Positions 1-10,713 of a DNA stretch of 64,000 nucleotides are shown here, one piece after another. The DNA is from Chrysoperla carnea. Lineage: Eukaryota; Arthropoda; Insecta; Neuroptera; Chrysopidae. The notes under the pieces were generated by a model. That model ran no database searches and was not told the DNA's origin. It saw nothing but the letters and a program-made list of their open reading frames with translations. The stretch lies in the NCBI RefSeq assembly GCF_905475395.1, contig NC_058342.1, positions 15,472,640-15,536,639 on the forward strand. Direction: 5' to 3'. The position numbers were made by a program, and so were the translations under genes. Numbering within the stretch: position 1 is the first letter of the stretch; each line of letters begins with the position of its first letter.

Positions 1-14
1 CAATGTTACGAACT

Positions 15-130
15 CCTAAAATAGATTAAGTTAGGTTAGAGTGGCTCTCTTGGTATGGGACACACTTAGATCAAAGGGTTGGCCCATCCCCGGTCACTAC
101 TCCATGAAACCTTTTAGCGCGGCAGTACCG
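15..130 (-). mobile_element. 3' end fragment of a non-LTR retrotransposon
   Basis: Read on the minus strand, this short block matches the 3' end of the longer element copy at 21285-21905: the same run of a CCATTCC-like motif, a CCACTCTAAC motif, and CATGGAGTA upstream. It is the terminal piece of a 5'-truncated copy and has no coding potential of its own. A third member of the family lies at 63569-64000. The assignment rests on similarity between copies inside this window. Confidence 0.6.
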
Positions 131-219
131 TCCTACCTTTGAACCTAAGGTAAATAGACGAAAATTTTACGATTTTACGGGTCATAAAAAATATGAAAAC
201 AATAATGATCACTATTTAA

Positions 220-718
220 GGTATTTCCAGCATGGTATCTGCAGTTCCTATGCTAAAGCTATGGTTAAAATTTTTTTCGACATAATTTAACGAAAAATTA
301 AATTTAAGAATTTAATAATGCTTACTATTAATTCCCAAAGTTTCAGAAATTTTGATCGTTTAAAATGGGAAATAATTATGCCAACGTCCCAATTTCGATC
401 AATTTACGTCAAAATTAATATCTCGAAAGTGAAAATTAATTTCTAAATTTTTTTTTTAGAATTTTATTGTATAAACATTTTTTTCTACTTTTTCTTCAAT
501 ATATAATAATATCATAAAAAATAGTTGGAGAGACCGGGCATTTTACATGCTTTAAATGGGACATGACCCTCAAAATCGCGAACTTTGTCTTTAAATATCT
601 CGCGATCTAAACGGTCAAAAATTATGAAATTTTAGGAATTCATAAATAAAGCTATTATAAACCCGAGAAAAAAAATTCGGCCAAATCTGTCGAAAAGTGA
701 TTTCATGCTGGAACTACC
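220..718. mobile_element. TTAA-flanked foldback MITE (piggyBac-like target site)
   Basis: The ends form an inverted repeat (GGTATTTCCAGCATG at the left, CATGCTGGAACTACC at the right). The element sits between two TTAA tetranucleotides (216-219 and 719-722), the target duplication typical of piggyBac-type transposons. No transposase is encoded. The sequence on either side is recognisable in the repeat at 2083-2313 without this insert, which supports it as an insertion. Confidence 0.6.
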
Positions 719-750
719 TTAAATAACATTTTTCATTTTATTGTTTAAAT

Positions 751-1856
751 AGTTTTTTGATCATTTTTGACATATTGTTCGAAACAAAAACAGAATCAAT
801 TTCAAAAATGAAAAAGTTTATTAGGTACATCATTTTTTTGGAGAATTTTAGTCCCCTGTCTCGTTGCGGCATTGCTATCAGCTCTGAAAGAACATTGTTC
901 TAAACTGTTGCGCTTTTGATAGCACGAAAAAGTAAAATGAAATTTTTAGTAGCACATGTTTTTGACAGTATAAAAATAATTTGTCTATTGGTAAAACAGT
1001 TTTTATTATACAAATTGCATTTTGAAATGATGCTTAGACTGTGACTTTAATTGGCGAGAAGGATATTCACAAAATATGTATACGCCAGTTTTTAATTATT
1101 TTCATTGTAAAGTCTAGCAGAATCAATACATACATATAGGAAGTCACATTCTAAGCATTATACAATGACTGCGATAGACAAGGATAGACATATACGTATA
1201 AAGCCATCTATTAATGAGCTATTCAACTTTATAAAAGATATTACAGATTTCTGTAAATTAATGCCATCTATTAATTACTAATTCAACTCAAACAGAAATC
1301 TGTAACAGTGTAACCAACAATCAAGCTAGTTGTTAATAGATGGCATTAATTTACAGAAATCTGTAATATCTTTAATAAAGTTGAATAGCTCATTAATAGA
1401 TGGCTTTATACGTATATGTCTATCCTTGTCTATCGCAGTCATTGTATAATGCTTAGAATGTGACTTCCTATATGTATGTATTGATTCTGCTAGACTTTAC
1501 AATGAAAATAATTAAAAACTGGCGTATACATATTTTGTGAATATCCTTCTCGCCAATTAAAGTCACAGTCTAAGCATCATTTCAAAATGCAATTTGTATA
1601 ATAAAAACTGTTTTACCAATAGACAAATTATTTTTATACTGTCAAAAACATGTGCTACTAAAAATTTCATTTTACTTTTTCGTGCTTTCAAAAGCGCAAC
1701 AGTTTAGAACAATGTTCTTTCAGAGCTGATAGCAATGCCGCAACGAGACAGGGGACTAAAATTCTCCAAAAAAATGATGTACCTAATAAACTTTTTCATT
1801 TTTGAAATTGATTCTGTTTTTGTTTCGAACAATATGTCAAAAATGATCAAAAAACT
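751..1856. repeat. Near-perfect 1.1-kb palindrome (two 524-bp arms)
   Basis: Arms 751-1274 and 1333-1856 are reverse complements of each other with about two mismatches that I could find (near 937/1688 and 1234/1373), separated by a 58-bp spacer. No ORF over 90 aa lies in it. If transcribed it would fold into a very long dsRNA. A more diverged copy of the outer arm lies at 2083-2313, so the arms derive from a dispersed repeat. The origin is either a foldback transposon or an inverted duplication. Confidence 0.9.
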
Positions 1857-2082
1857 AATGATCATTCCTTGTAATTTAGAAATGAATCATGAAGTCATTA
1901 ATAAAATACATATATTTGTTTGGAATTATGAATTTGTTTTTAGTAGCTTGGACATTCTTCATAATTACATATTTTCTCGGATTTAATCAAATTGAAATTT
2001 TGTATAAAATTTAAGCATTTTCCAGTGTGTGGTTCAGTAGAGTTGTTAGTTTCCGAAAAGTGCAGTGAATAGTTAATTAATA

Positions 2083-2313
2083 CATTTTACTTTTTCGTGC
2101 TTCCAAAAATCTAACAGTTTAAAACAATGTACTTTCAGAGCTGATAGCAGTGCCGCAACGAGACAGGGGACTATAATTCTCCAAAAAAAGATGTACCAAA
2201 TAAACTTTTTCATTTTTGAAAATGATTCTTTTTTTGTTTCGAACAATATGTTAAAAATGATAAAAACACTATTCAAATAATAAAATGGAAAATGTTATTT
2301 CATTAGTGATCAC
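2083..2313. repeat. Diverged third copy of the palindrome arm
   Basis: This block is in the same orientation as the right arm of the 751-1856 palindrome, but diverged, with many substitutions. It extends the similarity outward past the arm end into the bases flanking the MITE at 220-718, so it gives the pre-insertion state of that site. Confidence 0.7.
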
Positions 2314-2368
2314 AACAAATATCACAACTATAAATAATATCTACAATCTATCATTATATATTTTCATG

Positions 2369-2381
2369 CCCCCCCCCCCCC
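2369..2381. repeat. Poly-C tract (13 C)
   Basis: A run of 13 cytosines, unusual in such AT-rich DNA. It is probably slippage-prone and a likely source of length errors in assembly. Confidence 0.9.
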
Positions 2382-2454
2382 ACCATTCCCTTGGTGTAAG
2401 TAAAATTTTGTATTTTTAATTGAAAATATTTAATTAAATATCTGTATATATACA

Positions 2455-2999
2455 GGAAAGTATAAGGGTGAAAGTCTATTTATTCCGAGAATCCCTCTGA
2501 TTCCATCAGTTTCCAGTAAAATATTGCTTTGCAATGATTATCAATAAAGCACAAGGTCAGAGTTGAAAATTGCCCGGTGTAGACTTACGAAGTGACTATT
2601 TTTCTCATGGTCAATTTTATGTGGTGTGTTCAAGAGTGGTTCACCTGAGGATCTCATCGTTCTCCAACCAGATAAACGTACGAAGAATGTTGTTTACAGA
2701 GAAGTTTTGTAAATGTAAGTTAAGTATTTTACAGGTTATATATCTTTTCCGTTATAATGAGTTTCATGTACATGAAATGTTCGATAAATAACGGGAACGC
2801 ATCCCAATACACAGTACCCCTCGGGTGATGTGGAAATCTGTGTATTCACTGACAGGCACTATACTTTCTATATAAAATTTGAAAAATTTACAATCAATAT
2901 CAAATAGAAATTAAAAATTTCGTTAATAAAAGAAGTATAGATTCACATCCAAATGGTTAGTGTGTCCAGCGAAGCATGCGGGTATCAGCTAATTTAATA
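2455..2999 (+). mobile_element. Helitron relic: C-terminal part of the Pif1-type helicase plus 3' tail
   Basis: Translated in pieces, the block reads YKGESLFIPRIPLIP, then FAMIINKAQGQS (helicase motif V region), GVDLRSDYFSHGQFYVVCSR (motif VI region) and SPEDLIVLQPDKRTKNVVY, the characteristic end of Helitron Rep-helicase proteins. At least two frame changes and an in-frame stop after AQGQS break it, so it is dead. About 230 bp further on, at 2961-2999, comes the phrase AGCGAAGCATGCGGGTATCAG, commonly seen just past the helicase ORF of insect Helitrons. The upstream bases at 2395-2454 look like an intron ending in ACAG. No Rep domain is present. Confidence 0.8.
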
Positions 3000-3600
3000 G
3001 ATATTGTTGACAGGCACAAAGGTTTATGAATCGAAGGAAATTTAAAGAAGTAAAGATTTAACAATAGCTAAGGGTAGGTACTAAAATGACTTCAGAAAAT
3101 TACTCAATTTCAATGTATCATATGGCCGATTCCATCGTTAATAAAAGCATAAATGTTCAAGAAGGATGTCAAGTTGATTTTCTTCGAAATTCTAATTAAA
3201 CAGGAAAAACTATCGTTTTTAATAGATATGTATATACTGTGCAGAAATTCCAACAGATATCATAGATATTAAAAGTACAATTGCATATCGAAAAAAGGGT
3301 AAGAACAAAGAATGAAGGAATTTTTTAAAAAGGATTGTGACAGTATTTAATTGAAATTTAGTATGAAATTTGTAATAAAACATTTACTAATAAATTCGTT
3401 TTTATTTGACATAAGCAAATTCATAGTGAAGAAAAACCATTTTCAAATGAATTTTTTAATAAAATATTTTTTAGAAATAGTTTAATTGAATATAAATAAA
3501 TTTCAGAATTGTTTTGTAAATTACTAAAATAATTAACAGTAAACATAAATATTGTAAATTAATAGTTAATTAATTTCTAGTTGTTAAAAAGCGACCTTAA
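3000..3600. other. AT-rich stretch, no feature seen
   Basis: Low-complexity AT-rich sequence with no ORF that resembles a protein and no terminal repeats that I could pair. Confidence 0.5.
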
Positions 3601-3601
3601 A

Positions 3602-3895
3602 TTAAATAAATAAATAATTATTACATTTACATTTTGGTTCGCAACACGAATTACAACGATTTGAAGTGCCACGGAATTCAGTGCAACCACCACCACAACA
3701 ACCTCCTTTTTTGCCACAACTTTCGTCGTTTCCACTTCTCTTTCTTTTTCGATTACAGTTGCTTGCATCACAATTTAATCTTTCACAAAAATCACATGTA
3801 CATTCCTTTTTTTCGCTTCTTCTGCTGGTTTTCTCTTCTGGCGTGCTCTACAAAATCGACCACATGATGGTTCATCCTCATTTTGATTATATTGA
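3602..3895 (-). pseudogene. Cysteine-rich coding relic of unknown function
   Basis: On the minus strand one frame reads NEDEPSCGRFCRARQKRK and, after a one-base frame change at an A7 run near 3806-3812, continues KKECTCDFCERLNCDASNC through a GGCCGGGC stretch to CNSCCEPKCKC and a stop at 3602-3604. That is about 14 cysteines in roughly 66 residues, with basic KRKRK stretches. This pattern suggests a metal-binding tail, as at the C-terminus of some transposases or CXC-type domains, but I do not recognise the family. The frameshift and the lack of a start argue for a broken gene, probably transposon-derived. Confidence 0.45.
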
Positions 3896-3899
3896 TTGC

Positions 3900-4830
3900 A
3901 ACACTATCGCAACACTAGCGGGTCTATTTGGCTAAGTTCTCTGAACCATTGCTTCGAGGCCCGATGCTCGAGCATGGCCCGCTAACCTCTATACTCATAC
4001 TCATACTCAACACTATCGCAAGACGATTGGATTGTACGCTTTACAATCATTTATATCATCTGCTTATACCTTTTAAACGGTTGGATCATCCCCATTTTGT
4101 AATGATAAAAAATTTTGCCCCGGGGGCATAGCCTCAGTTGCCCTATTGTAGTTTCAGCCCTGTGTATCGTTAGTTGTCAGATCTGATTTAGTCTGACTGC
4201 CCCAGATCTCTGCTAATATTGGGTGGCGCCAGCCATGGAGATGTCGATGCGCACAATGTTTGTATAAGTTTTTTTCTGAGTTGCCTAATTATAATTGCCT
4301 CGCAGAATTAGCTTTTTGAAAAATAATGATGAATATCACAATTTTGACTGAATAAAATCTTCTGAAATTCGAAAAAAGATTTTCTTGTTTTTATTGACTT
4401 GATGGCCTAAATTGATGAACAAAGTTTCAAGTCCCTCTCGGATAATTCCTACGCACGGATCTTCTTGATACTAATTTAACCTAAATACAGATTTTCAACC
4501 CTCTAGCTCAATTTCGAAAGGTAGTGAAAGTGCTTAAAGAAAAGCGGTTTTACCCATGAGAATCCCGCCCAAATTAATGTGAAAGTATGTTGAATTTAAT
4601 ATTATTTGATGAAATATTATACTCTTTTCTATTATTATTTCGAATATTTCGTAAATTTGAATCATTTCCATTGCATTCGTTTTCCGTTGCAAGACTTGTG
4701 AAAACTCCCAACTTGTTATGGTTCTTCAATTTCTTTATTAAAAAAATCCACATACATAAGCATTTTCCGATTCAAATGAATTTTCTTCAAAAGTAACATC
4801 TTCTATACCTATCATTTCATTTGAATCCAA
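3900..4830. other. No gene seen; possible transposon ends
   Basis: Mostly AT-rich. A GC-richer patch at 4112-4250 (CCCCGGGGGCATAGCC and following) looks like a transposon terminus, but I could not pair it with a second end. No credible ORF. Confidence 0.4.
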
Positions 4831-6036
4831 AACTACTGGATCATTTGAACGGTTTTTCATGCAAACAGAGTTCTTCAAGTTTATCAACAATTTAATGTTG
4901 TCGGTTTCACAATTTTTGTTTAATATTTTTTTTTTAACTTAAAATATTAACTATGTATCTCTTGTTGTTGTTTACAGCACCATGTTGTCGGAACGTGCTG
5001 CAAAAGAATAAAAACAAGTGAAAACAAACAATTGACTGAGTTAATTGTTGAAATACCATGCATAGCCAGTATTGATTTCTTTATCACATAACACATACAT
5101 ACATGTGACACATACATAACTGATATTCAAGTATAGTACATACTATTAAATTTCTGCTTAATTGGCGCCTCCACGGGTAAACAGTGATGTTTACGAAAAA
5201 ATGTTTCAAACAAAAGTTGTTTATTTTTTGATAAGAAATATTTTTTACATTTAAACTATTGTTCTATCTCTAACGGTTTACTAGATGGGTCCTACGGACC
5301 CAAGACCTAATTGACCTATGTTTCTCATTTACGAACTCGACCTCACTTTTTACGTCCTGAGTACGCTGTAAAAATTACAGCTCGATATCTTTTTTGTTTT
5401 TGAGTTATCGTGTCCACAGACGAACGGACGGACAACCGGAAATGGACTAATTAGGCGATTTTATAAACACCTATACCAAAATTTTGTTGGTAGCATCAAT
5501 ATTTTTAAGCGTTACAAACTTGAAACTAAATTAGTATACCTTGCAAATTAATATGCATGGTATAAAAATTAGTAATTGGAATAAAAATAATACATTTAAT
5601 TTACACACCTAACAAATTTTTCCAATGGGTCTTGCAGACAGCACCTTGTCTTTAAAATGAAAATTTTTTTTTTTTTTCATTTAATTCATAATAAATTCCC
5701 TGCAGAACTACTGGATAATTTGAACGGTTTTTCATGCAAACAGAGTTCTTCAAGTTTATCAACAATTTAATGTTGTCGGTTTCACAATTTTTGTTTAATA
5801 TTTTTTTGTGAACTTAAAATAGACTATGTAGCTCTTGTTGTTGTTTACAGCACCATGTTGTCGGACCGTGCTGCAAAAGAATAAAAAAAATTATTAATTG
5901 TAATAAAAATAATAAATTTAATTTACACACCTAAAAATTTTTTCCAATGGGTAATGGGTCTTGCATACAGCACCTTGTCTTTACAATGAAAATATTTTTT
6001 TTTTTCATTTAATTCATAATAAATCCCCTTCAGAAC
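4831..6036. repeat. Tandem duplication (about 325-bp unit), first copy split by repeat A
   Basis: Unit 1 is 4831-5013 plus 5563-5705 and unit 2 is 5706-6036. They share the string beginning AACTACTGGAT and run to CCCTGCAGAACT/CCCTTCAGAACT. Unit 1 is interrupted by the 550-bp repeat A (5014-5562). Unit 2 is uninterrupted and shows the empty site, so the duplication predates the insertion or one copy lost it. Confidence 0.8.
5014..5562 (+). repeat. Dispersed repeat A, copy 1
   Basis: This is a non-coding element of about 550-575 bp that recurs at least nine times in the window. Shared landmarks are GTGAAAACAAACAATTGAC at one end, AACGGTTTAC and CGTTTTTGAGTTATCGTG in the middle, and GCATGGTATAAAA at the other end. 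A motif ATACCATGCATA near one end is repeated inverted at the other. The insertion ends are defined by the empty site in the neighbouring duplicate (5880-5895). A short A-rich duplication may flank it. Confidence 0.75.
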
Positions 6037-6125
6037 TTGAATGGTATTTATTAGCCCTGATGTATAAAGTGGGGTTCGAGATTAAAAAATTTTTTTATTA
6101 ACGACTCCTAATATTGTATATGTTG

Positions 6126-6385
6126 TTAATTCCGAGACACAACACATTGATATACTTTCCCTGGGGGTGCCTTCAAGTTTTTGGTGTTTAGCGAATCAAA
6201 ATAACGTGTCCACTTCGCTAATAAATTCAGTAGCGTGAATAGCTTCTGCTGGTAGATTATTTGAAGCTTCTATCGATTCAATTGAAGCAACTATAGTGCT
6301 GCTTAATATTTTTGCTGCGATTGCCACCTTCATTTTCACGAACGGTAAATCCAATATAAAATTAATTTCTTGAATTTTTCCCATG
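6126..6385 (-). pseudogene. P-type transposase exon fragment
   Basis: The frame opens right after a splice-acceptor-like TTTTTTGCAG (reverse strand, AG at 6387-6388). It encodes KMKVAIAAKILSSTIVASIE and LPAEAIHATEFISEVDTLF, then hits TGA. Dropping one T in the TTTT run restores DSLNTKNLKAPP and QCVVSRN before the TAA at 6126-6128. This block corresponds to the conserved region of P-element transposases around the ...ADFI...LFDSLNS segment. Only this single exon is recognisable. Confidence 0.7.
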
Positions 6386-6386
6386 G

Positions 6387-7914
6387 CTGCAAAAAAGAAT
6401 TTGTTGTTAATTTACTGGAATAAAATTAAGGAAAAAAAGGCAGTAATATGGATTAATAGTTCGGGCAGCGAAACTTTGGGGTTTTTCTTCTCGCATAAAA
6501 ATAAGTATTTTTTGAAATTTTTTACTTTCCCGGAGTGGTGCAACATGTCAAACCAACAAAATGGCATTTTTTCAGAAATTTTATCATTTTTATTTTATAT
6601 TCGCAAGAGAAGACATCGGTGCGTATCGAAATTTGGTGGGTTTGTAGTAAATGTTCAAAACCACCGCATATTTTTTTGGGGAGGTTTCACCCCCTCCTCC
6701 ACAAGTTATAGATATATGTATACATACATATAGTAAAACTGTTCATTTGATTGTAACTTGAAAAATATTTCACTGATTTTAATGAAACTAATACCAAAAG
6801 TAGGTTTTAATACTTACTTTCAGTTAAAATTTTAGCCAAATCCGCCAAAATATCAAATTTAGTAAATTTTTTAAAGTGGCTCCCATTTTATCCTACGAAG
6901 TTGAATTTTTTTTTTAAATTGTAGCATTTCTTATTATCTTTCAATTCATATCCGTAAAATTACTCCTTGGACCCATATTTTTGCAAAAAACGGAAAATTT
7001 ATCATTTTTTGAAAATAATTGTTTCCTGGCAGTTTTTTGCTTTGGCTTCAAAAAATTATTCTTAAAAAAGGTATGAATGGTTTAAAGCGGAACTTTTTAG
7101 TTTTAACCCCCGCGCTATTGGGGAGGGGGGAAGGGGTGTAAATAATAAATACCTTTAAAAAGATCAAAATAGTTTTAAATCCTAAGTAACCCAAACTTGA
7201 GAATTTTTATTAATATACTCCTTTTTGCACCATCCACCCCCTCCCACCATATAAAGGAGTTTGGGGTTGCAGATCTCGAATTTTCAGTCGAAATGTTAAA
7301 CTTCTTACCCTTCGCCCCCTTTAACCCCACATAAGTGAACCACCTAAATAAATAATACCATTTTTTTGTAAATCTAACGCATGTAAGGGAGTTTTTAAAG
7401 TTACTGATCTCGTGATTATGGAAGAAATTTTTCAATTTTCAGATTTTTCCGCTCTTTTTTAGTTCAAATTAGAAGTCCCTCGAATAAAAATTTTTTATTT
7501 ATATCTGAAAGAACGAGGTCCTCTTTCTTAAAGTGCTAAAACAAAAATTTTTTCATCGATAGCCCACGAAGGTCTCTACACTTTTCTAGTTTTTAAATTG
7601 ACTCTAAAATTTTTTTTTCAAATATTTTTTTCACTTTTCTCAACACATTTATTTGGATTTTTATGTTTATTTTTCAATTTGCTTTTCCGAGCCCGTTGCA
7701 ATTTATGTTCTCTATACATAATTCTTTTGTGAGAATTCTTATAATTATAGTTAACTCAAATTCATATAATTTTCCACTTATATCTTCTAAAGTATTGCAT
7801 TTTTTGTTAAAAATGGAAAAATGTTTTTAGTACACAGAAATAAAATAATTATTTATTTTAAACTTACCTTTTGGTGTTTGAAGTTGTGTAATTCTACCAA
7901 CTATACATTCAGGA
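6387..7914. other. AT-rich, no coding recognised
   Basis: Lies between the two transposase fragments. It contains several short C-rich or G-rich patches (for example 6683-6702, 7108-7136 and 7225-7247), but no paired ends and no credible protein. Confidence 0.4.
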
Positions 7915-8100
7915 TCAAAGTGATTCACTGGATTTTCTGTCATTGCACTTGTACTCAGAATCTTCGTCGAAATCGAAGCTATCAGGAATAGCATATGTTA
8001 AAAGTCTAGTAAATTGGTTTTCAGGAAAGTGTAGCTCACACATTATACTACTAGATGTTACATTAATGCCAAAAAATTTGCTTTTAAAATATCTAGTCAT
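7915..8100 (-). pseudogene. Possible THAP zinc-finger fragment
   Basis: A 61-aa open frame contains FGINVTSSSIMCELHFPENQF. The C-x2-H-F pattern and its context match the second half of a THAP domain, the DNA-binding domain of P-element transposases. The frame continues into an acidic DFDEDSE stretch. The N-terminal Cys pair is not clear. The link to the downstream P-type exon rests on same strand, correct order and proximity. Confidence 0.4.
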
Positions 8101-8329
8101 TTTTCAACACAACAAATGATTTGGATTTTCCTCATTTTTAAATATTAAAAATAACCGCCGATAACAAACAATAAGAAATGATAAGACTTAACCTCAAACA
8201 CACACGTGCAAACATTAAGAATGATGGTCGAAGAATGATCAGTGCTGCCGGAGCTCGAGTATCTAACTACCCGCGTAACGAGCTTCAATTATCCGTTTTT
8301 AACCGACAGAGGGCTAGCCTTACCCAAAT

Positions 8330-8545
8330 CATGATTGTTATAAAGAAGGAGAACGATCGCAATAGAAAATATTGTCCCCAATATTTTGAAAAAATAAGTG
8401 CGGGCTGTTGTGCCCTAAACTACTACATACCGACGACAGCGCGGCTGGTGGCTGAAAATGAACTATAAATTCTACAAATTTTCAGGGGCAGGTGCGCTAA
8501 TGCTTTAGTACATAGCGATCGTTCTCCTTCTTTATAACCTTCATG
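8330..8545. mobile_element. MITE with CATG ends and 8-bp target duplication (P-like family), 216 bp
   Basis: The terminal inverted repeat carries AAGAAGGAGAACGATCGC in both ends and begins/ends CATG. The flanks ACCCAAAT (8322-8329) and ACCCGAAT (8546-8553) match at 7 of 8 positions. The same family occurs at 42692-42996 (full) and 9424-9500 (one end). P elements also begin CATG and make 8-bp duplications, and the P-type relic ends 230 bp away, so this may be its non-autonomous family. That link is inference. Confidence 0.75.
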
Positions 8546-8715
8546 ACCCGAATTTTACCCAATCCCAGATAACTTTATTGCCAACTAATAAAATTTTTTT
8601 TTTCAAATTTTTCGTGGTATACATAAATAATTTCAATTAATAAATTATGTGGTTTAATTTATTAAAATTAAAATTTAAACAATTAAAAAAAATTTCAAAA
8701 TACTTATATTCTAAT

Positions 8716-9206
8716 CATTGACATTACATTACATAGACTAAGTGTCAAACGATTTTAAGCGTGCCAACATCTGAGGTAATTGCTTAGGACAAATCCAAGG
8801 TATATTCGTAAGAAAAAATGTAAAAAGATACGTGATAAGTAATTTTTAAGTCAAAAAGCGAAAAAGTTCTGTGAAATCACGATGTGCTATGTAAAAAATT
8901 TTGTGATATGAAAATTTGACATTCAATATATATATTCATGGTCACAAAATTTACACGGTTTTTACTATTCTAATTGATATTACTATAACAGTATATATAG
9001 CTATATCACTTAGAATGGTAAAATCTGTGCAAATTTTGGGACGCAGAGATATGTTTTTTTGATAAATGTCCCTATATTCAATGTATATTTTTTGATAAAT
9101 ATCCCCATATTCTTCTGACCTAAGCAATTACCTCGGATGTTGACACGCTTCTCGCTATACGGAAATATAGGTGATGCTTAGTCTATGTATATGTATAAAG
9201 TCAATG
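8716..9206. mobile_element. 491-bp MITE with perfect 8-bp target duplication
   Basis: It is flanked by ATTCTAAT on both sides (8708-8715 and 9207-9214). Inverted ends start CATTGAC and contain CATAGACTAAG; inner inverted blocks (GCAATTACCTC with CTGAGGTAATTGC) extend the pairing. The size and 8-bp duplication suggest a hAT-like or P-like non-autonomous element. No ORF. Confidence 0.8.
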
Positions 9207-9423
9207 ATTCTAATATACATTCGGTATTCACTAGCGTTTAAAATGCATTCTTAGTTATAAATTAAACAACAATTTCTTAAATTAGCTTTAAGTGATCAAA
9301 CAATAAATATAATTATTTATTATCACTCCAAATATGAGCGTTGATCATTTTATCCGATGATTCAAAATCGAGAATATTGTCATTTTTTGACAGAAAATTT
9401 TTAGTTGCTATCAAAGATTTAAG

Positions 9424-9500
9424 CATGAAAGTTATAAAGAAGGAGAACGATCGCTACATGATAAAGCATTAGCGCACCTGTCCCTGAAAATTTAACAATT
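9424..9500. mobile_element. One end of the CATG MITE family
   Basis: Starts CATGAAAGTTATAAAG and continues through GAACGATCGC and CATTAGCGCACCTGTCCC, as in the left end of 42692-42996. The other end is missing. Confidence 0.7.
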
Positions 9501-10010
9501 ATGATGGTCAGTTTTAATGTTTTTCAGCTCACTAAAAATTCTTTCGGCTAATAAATTTGAAAAAGGTAAGACTAAAAACAAATTGATAACAATTTGAAGA
9601 TAACAGTCAGTTAGAAACTAACAGTCAGTTTGTTTTGGCATTAATCCTTAAGTATCTATCAACACTTAATCACAAGGTAGAGACATAAAAATTTTACACA
9701 GCATGACTCGAACAAAATGAAGAAATACGAAAATTCTGCACGGACGTGACTTAAATAAAACGAATATAAAAGTTTTACAACTGACCTCTTATCGTGAAAC
9801 CAACAAAATAAGCTGAAAAGTCCTATAAAAACTAAAATCATAAACAAAATCAATTCTCACTACTCTAGTTGCTGAGGTCAAATCCATCGTGAAGTTTGAT
9901 TCAGCAATCATAATGCTAATTTTTACTTTTTCGGCCCGGACCACGCGATGGCCCGTCCAAACCTAATAAGCCAGTCACTGCCAGGCGAGGTCCGAGCATG
10001 TGGCAACTCC
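9500..10010. other. No gene seen; GC-richer patch
   Basis: AT-rich except for 9930-10010, a GC-rich patch (CGGCCCGGACCACGCGATGG and following) that looks like a retrotransposon 3' end by composition only. I could not support an assignment. Confidence 0.35.
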
Positions 10011-10713
10011 ATAATTTCTACCGACTAGTTTTGGAAAAATCTATGAAAACTTATCATCCATCTATCGTTTAACCATAAGACCAATGTTAAATATGCCTAC
10101 TTTTGAAGCCATTTATTTATTTAAGGTAGTATGGGTAAAATATAAAAATATATTTAGAACAGTCAGCTTTTTATTACATTAAAGATAAGCATCTAAATAA
10201 TGTTTTATTCAAGTTTGAGGATGCCTTATCGACTTTTTTAATGAAATATTGAAAATTAAAAATCTTAGTTTTTACATTGACTCAATAGGATCCCGTGCGT
10301 TATCATTTATACAAGACCAAAATTCTCATATTTCCAAAAAAATGTGTTCACATAATAATGCACCAAAAAAAAGCTTAAAGTTCAAAGAAATTATATATAT
10401 ATAAAAAAAATACATGCTATCGATCATTATCCAAAAATTAAACATAATTCACATTGTAATCACCGTATGTTGTTTCATAACTTCACAAATCATTAGTTGT
10501 AACCGTTGTAACGTTCCCAAATCTATTATTGAAGTGAAACTTTTTATGGGACACTAGCGTTTTGTCATGAGAGTTAACTCGTAGAGCTAACAAGCTAACA
10601 AACTGTTAAACTCCTTGTCTCTTTCTTATTACTATTTACTCCAGCAGAGTGAGAGAGGCCGTGGGACTTGATAACTGTATATATACCATTTATTTATTAA
10701 ACAAGGATAGTTT

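Larger units (their letters stand above)
6126..8100 (-). pseudogene. P-element-like transposase relic (THAP fragment plus catalytic-region exon)
   Basis: Two minus-strand coding pieces lie in transposase order. The upstream piece (8100-7915) has the CELHF motif that ends a THAP zinc finger. The downstream piece (6385-6126) reads KMKVAIAAKILSSTIVASIE, then LPAEAIHATEFISEVDTLF, and after a one-base shift FDSLNTKNLKAPP, as in P-element/THAP9 transposases. The 1.5 kb between them has no recognisable coding sequence. The frameshift, stops and missing middle mean it is inactive. Confidence 0.65.

Noticed and set aside
51..52. CRISPR array or other prokaryotic defence system anywhere in the window
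   Set aside because: The tandem repeats seen lack regular spacers, and gene structure is clearly that of an insect nuclear genome.
7175..7435. 86-aa minus-strand ORF as part of the P-type transposase
   Set aside because: Its sequence shows no similarity to the conserved P-element blocks and its composition matches the AT-rich background.
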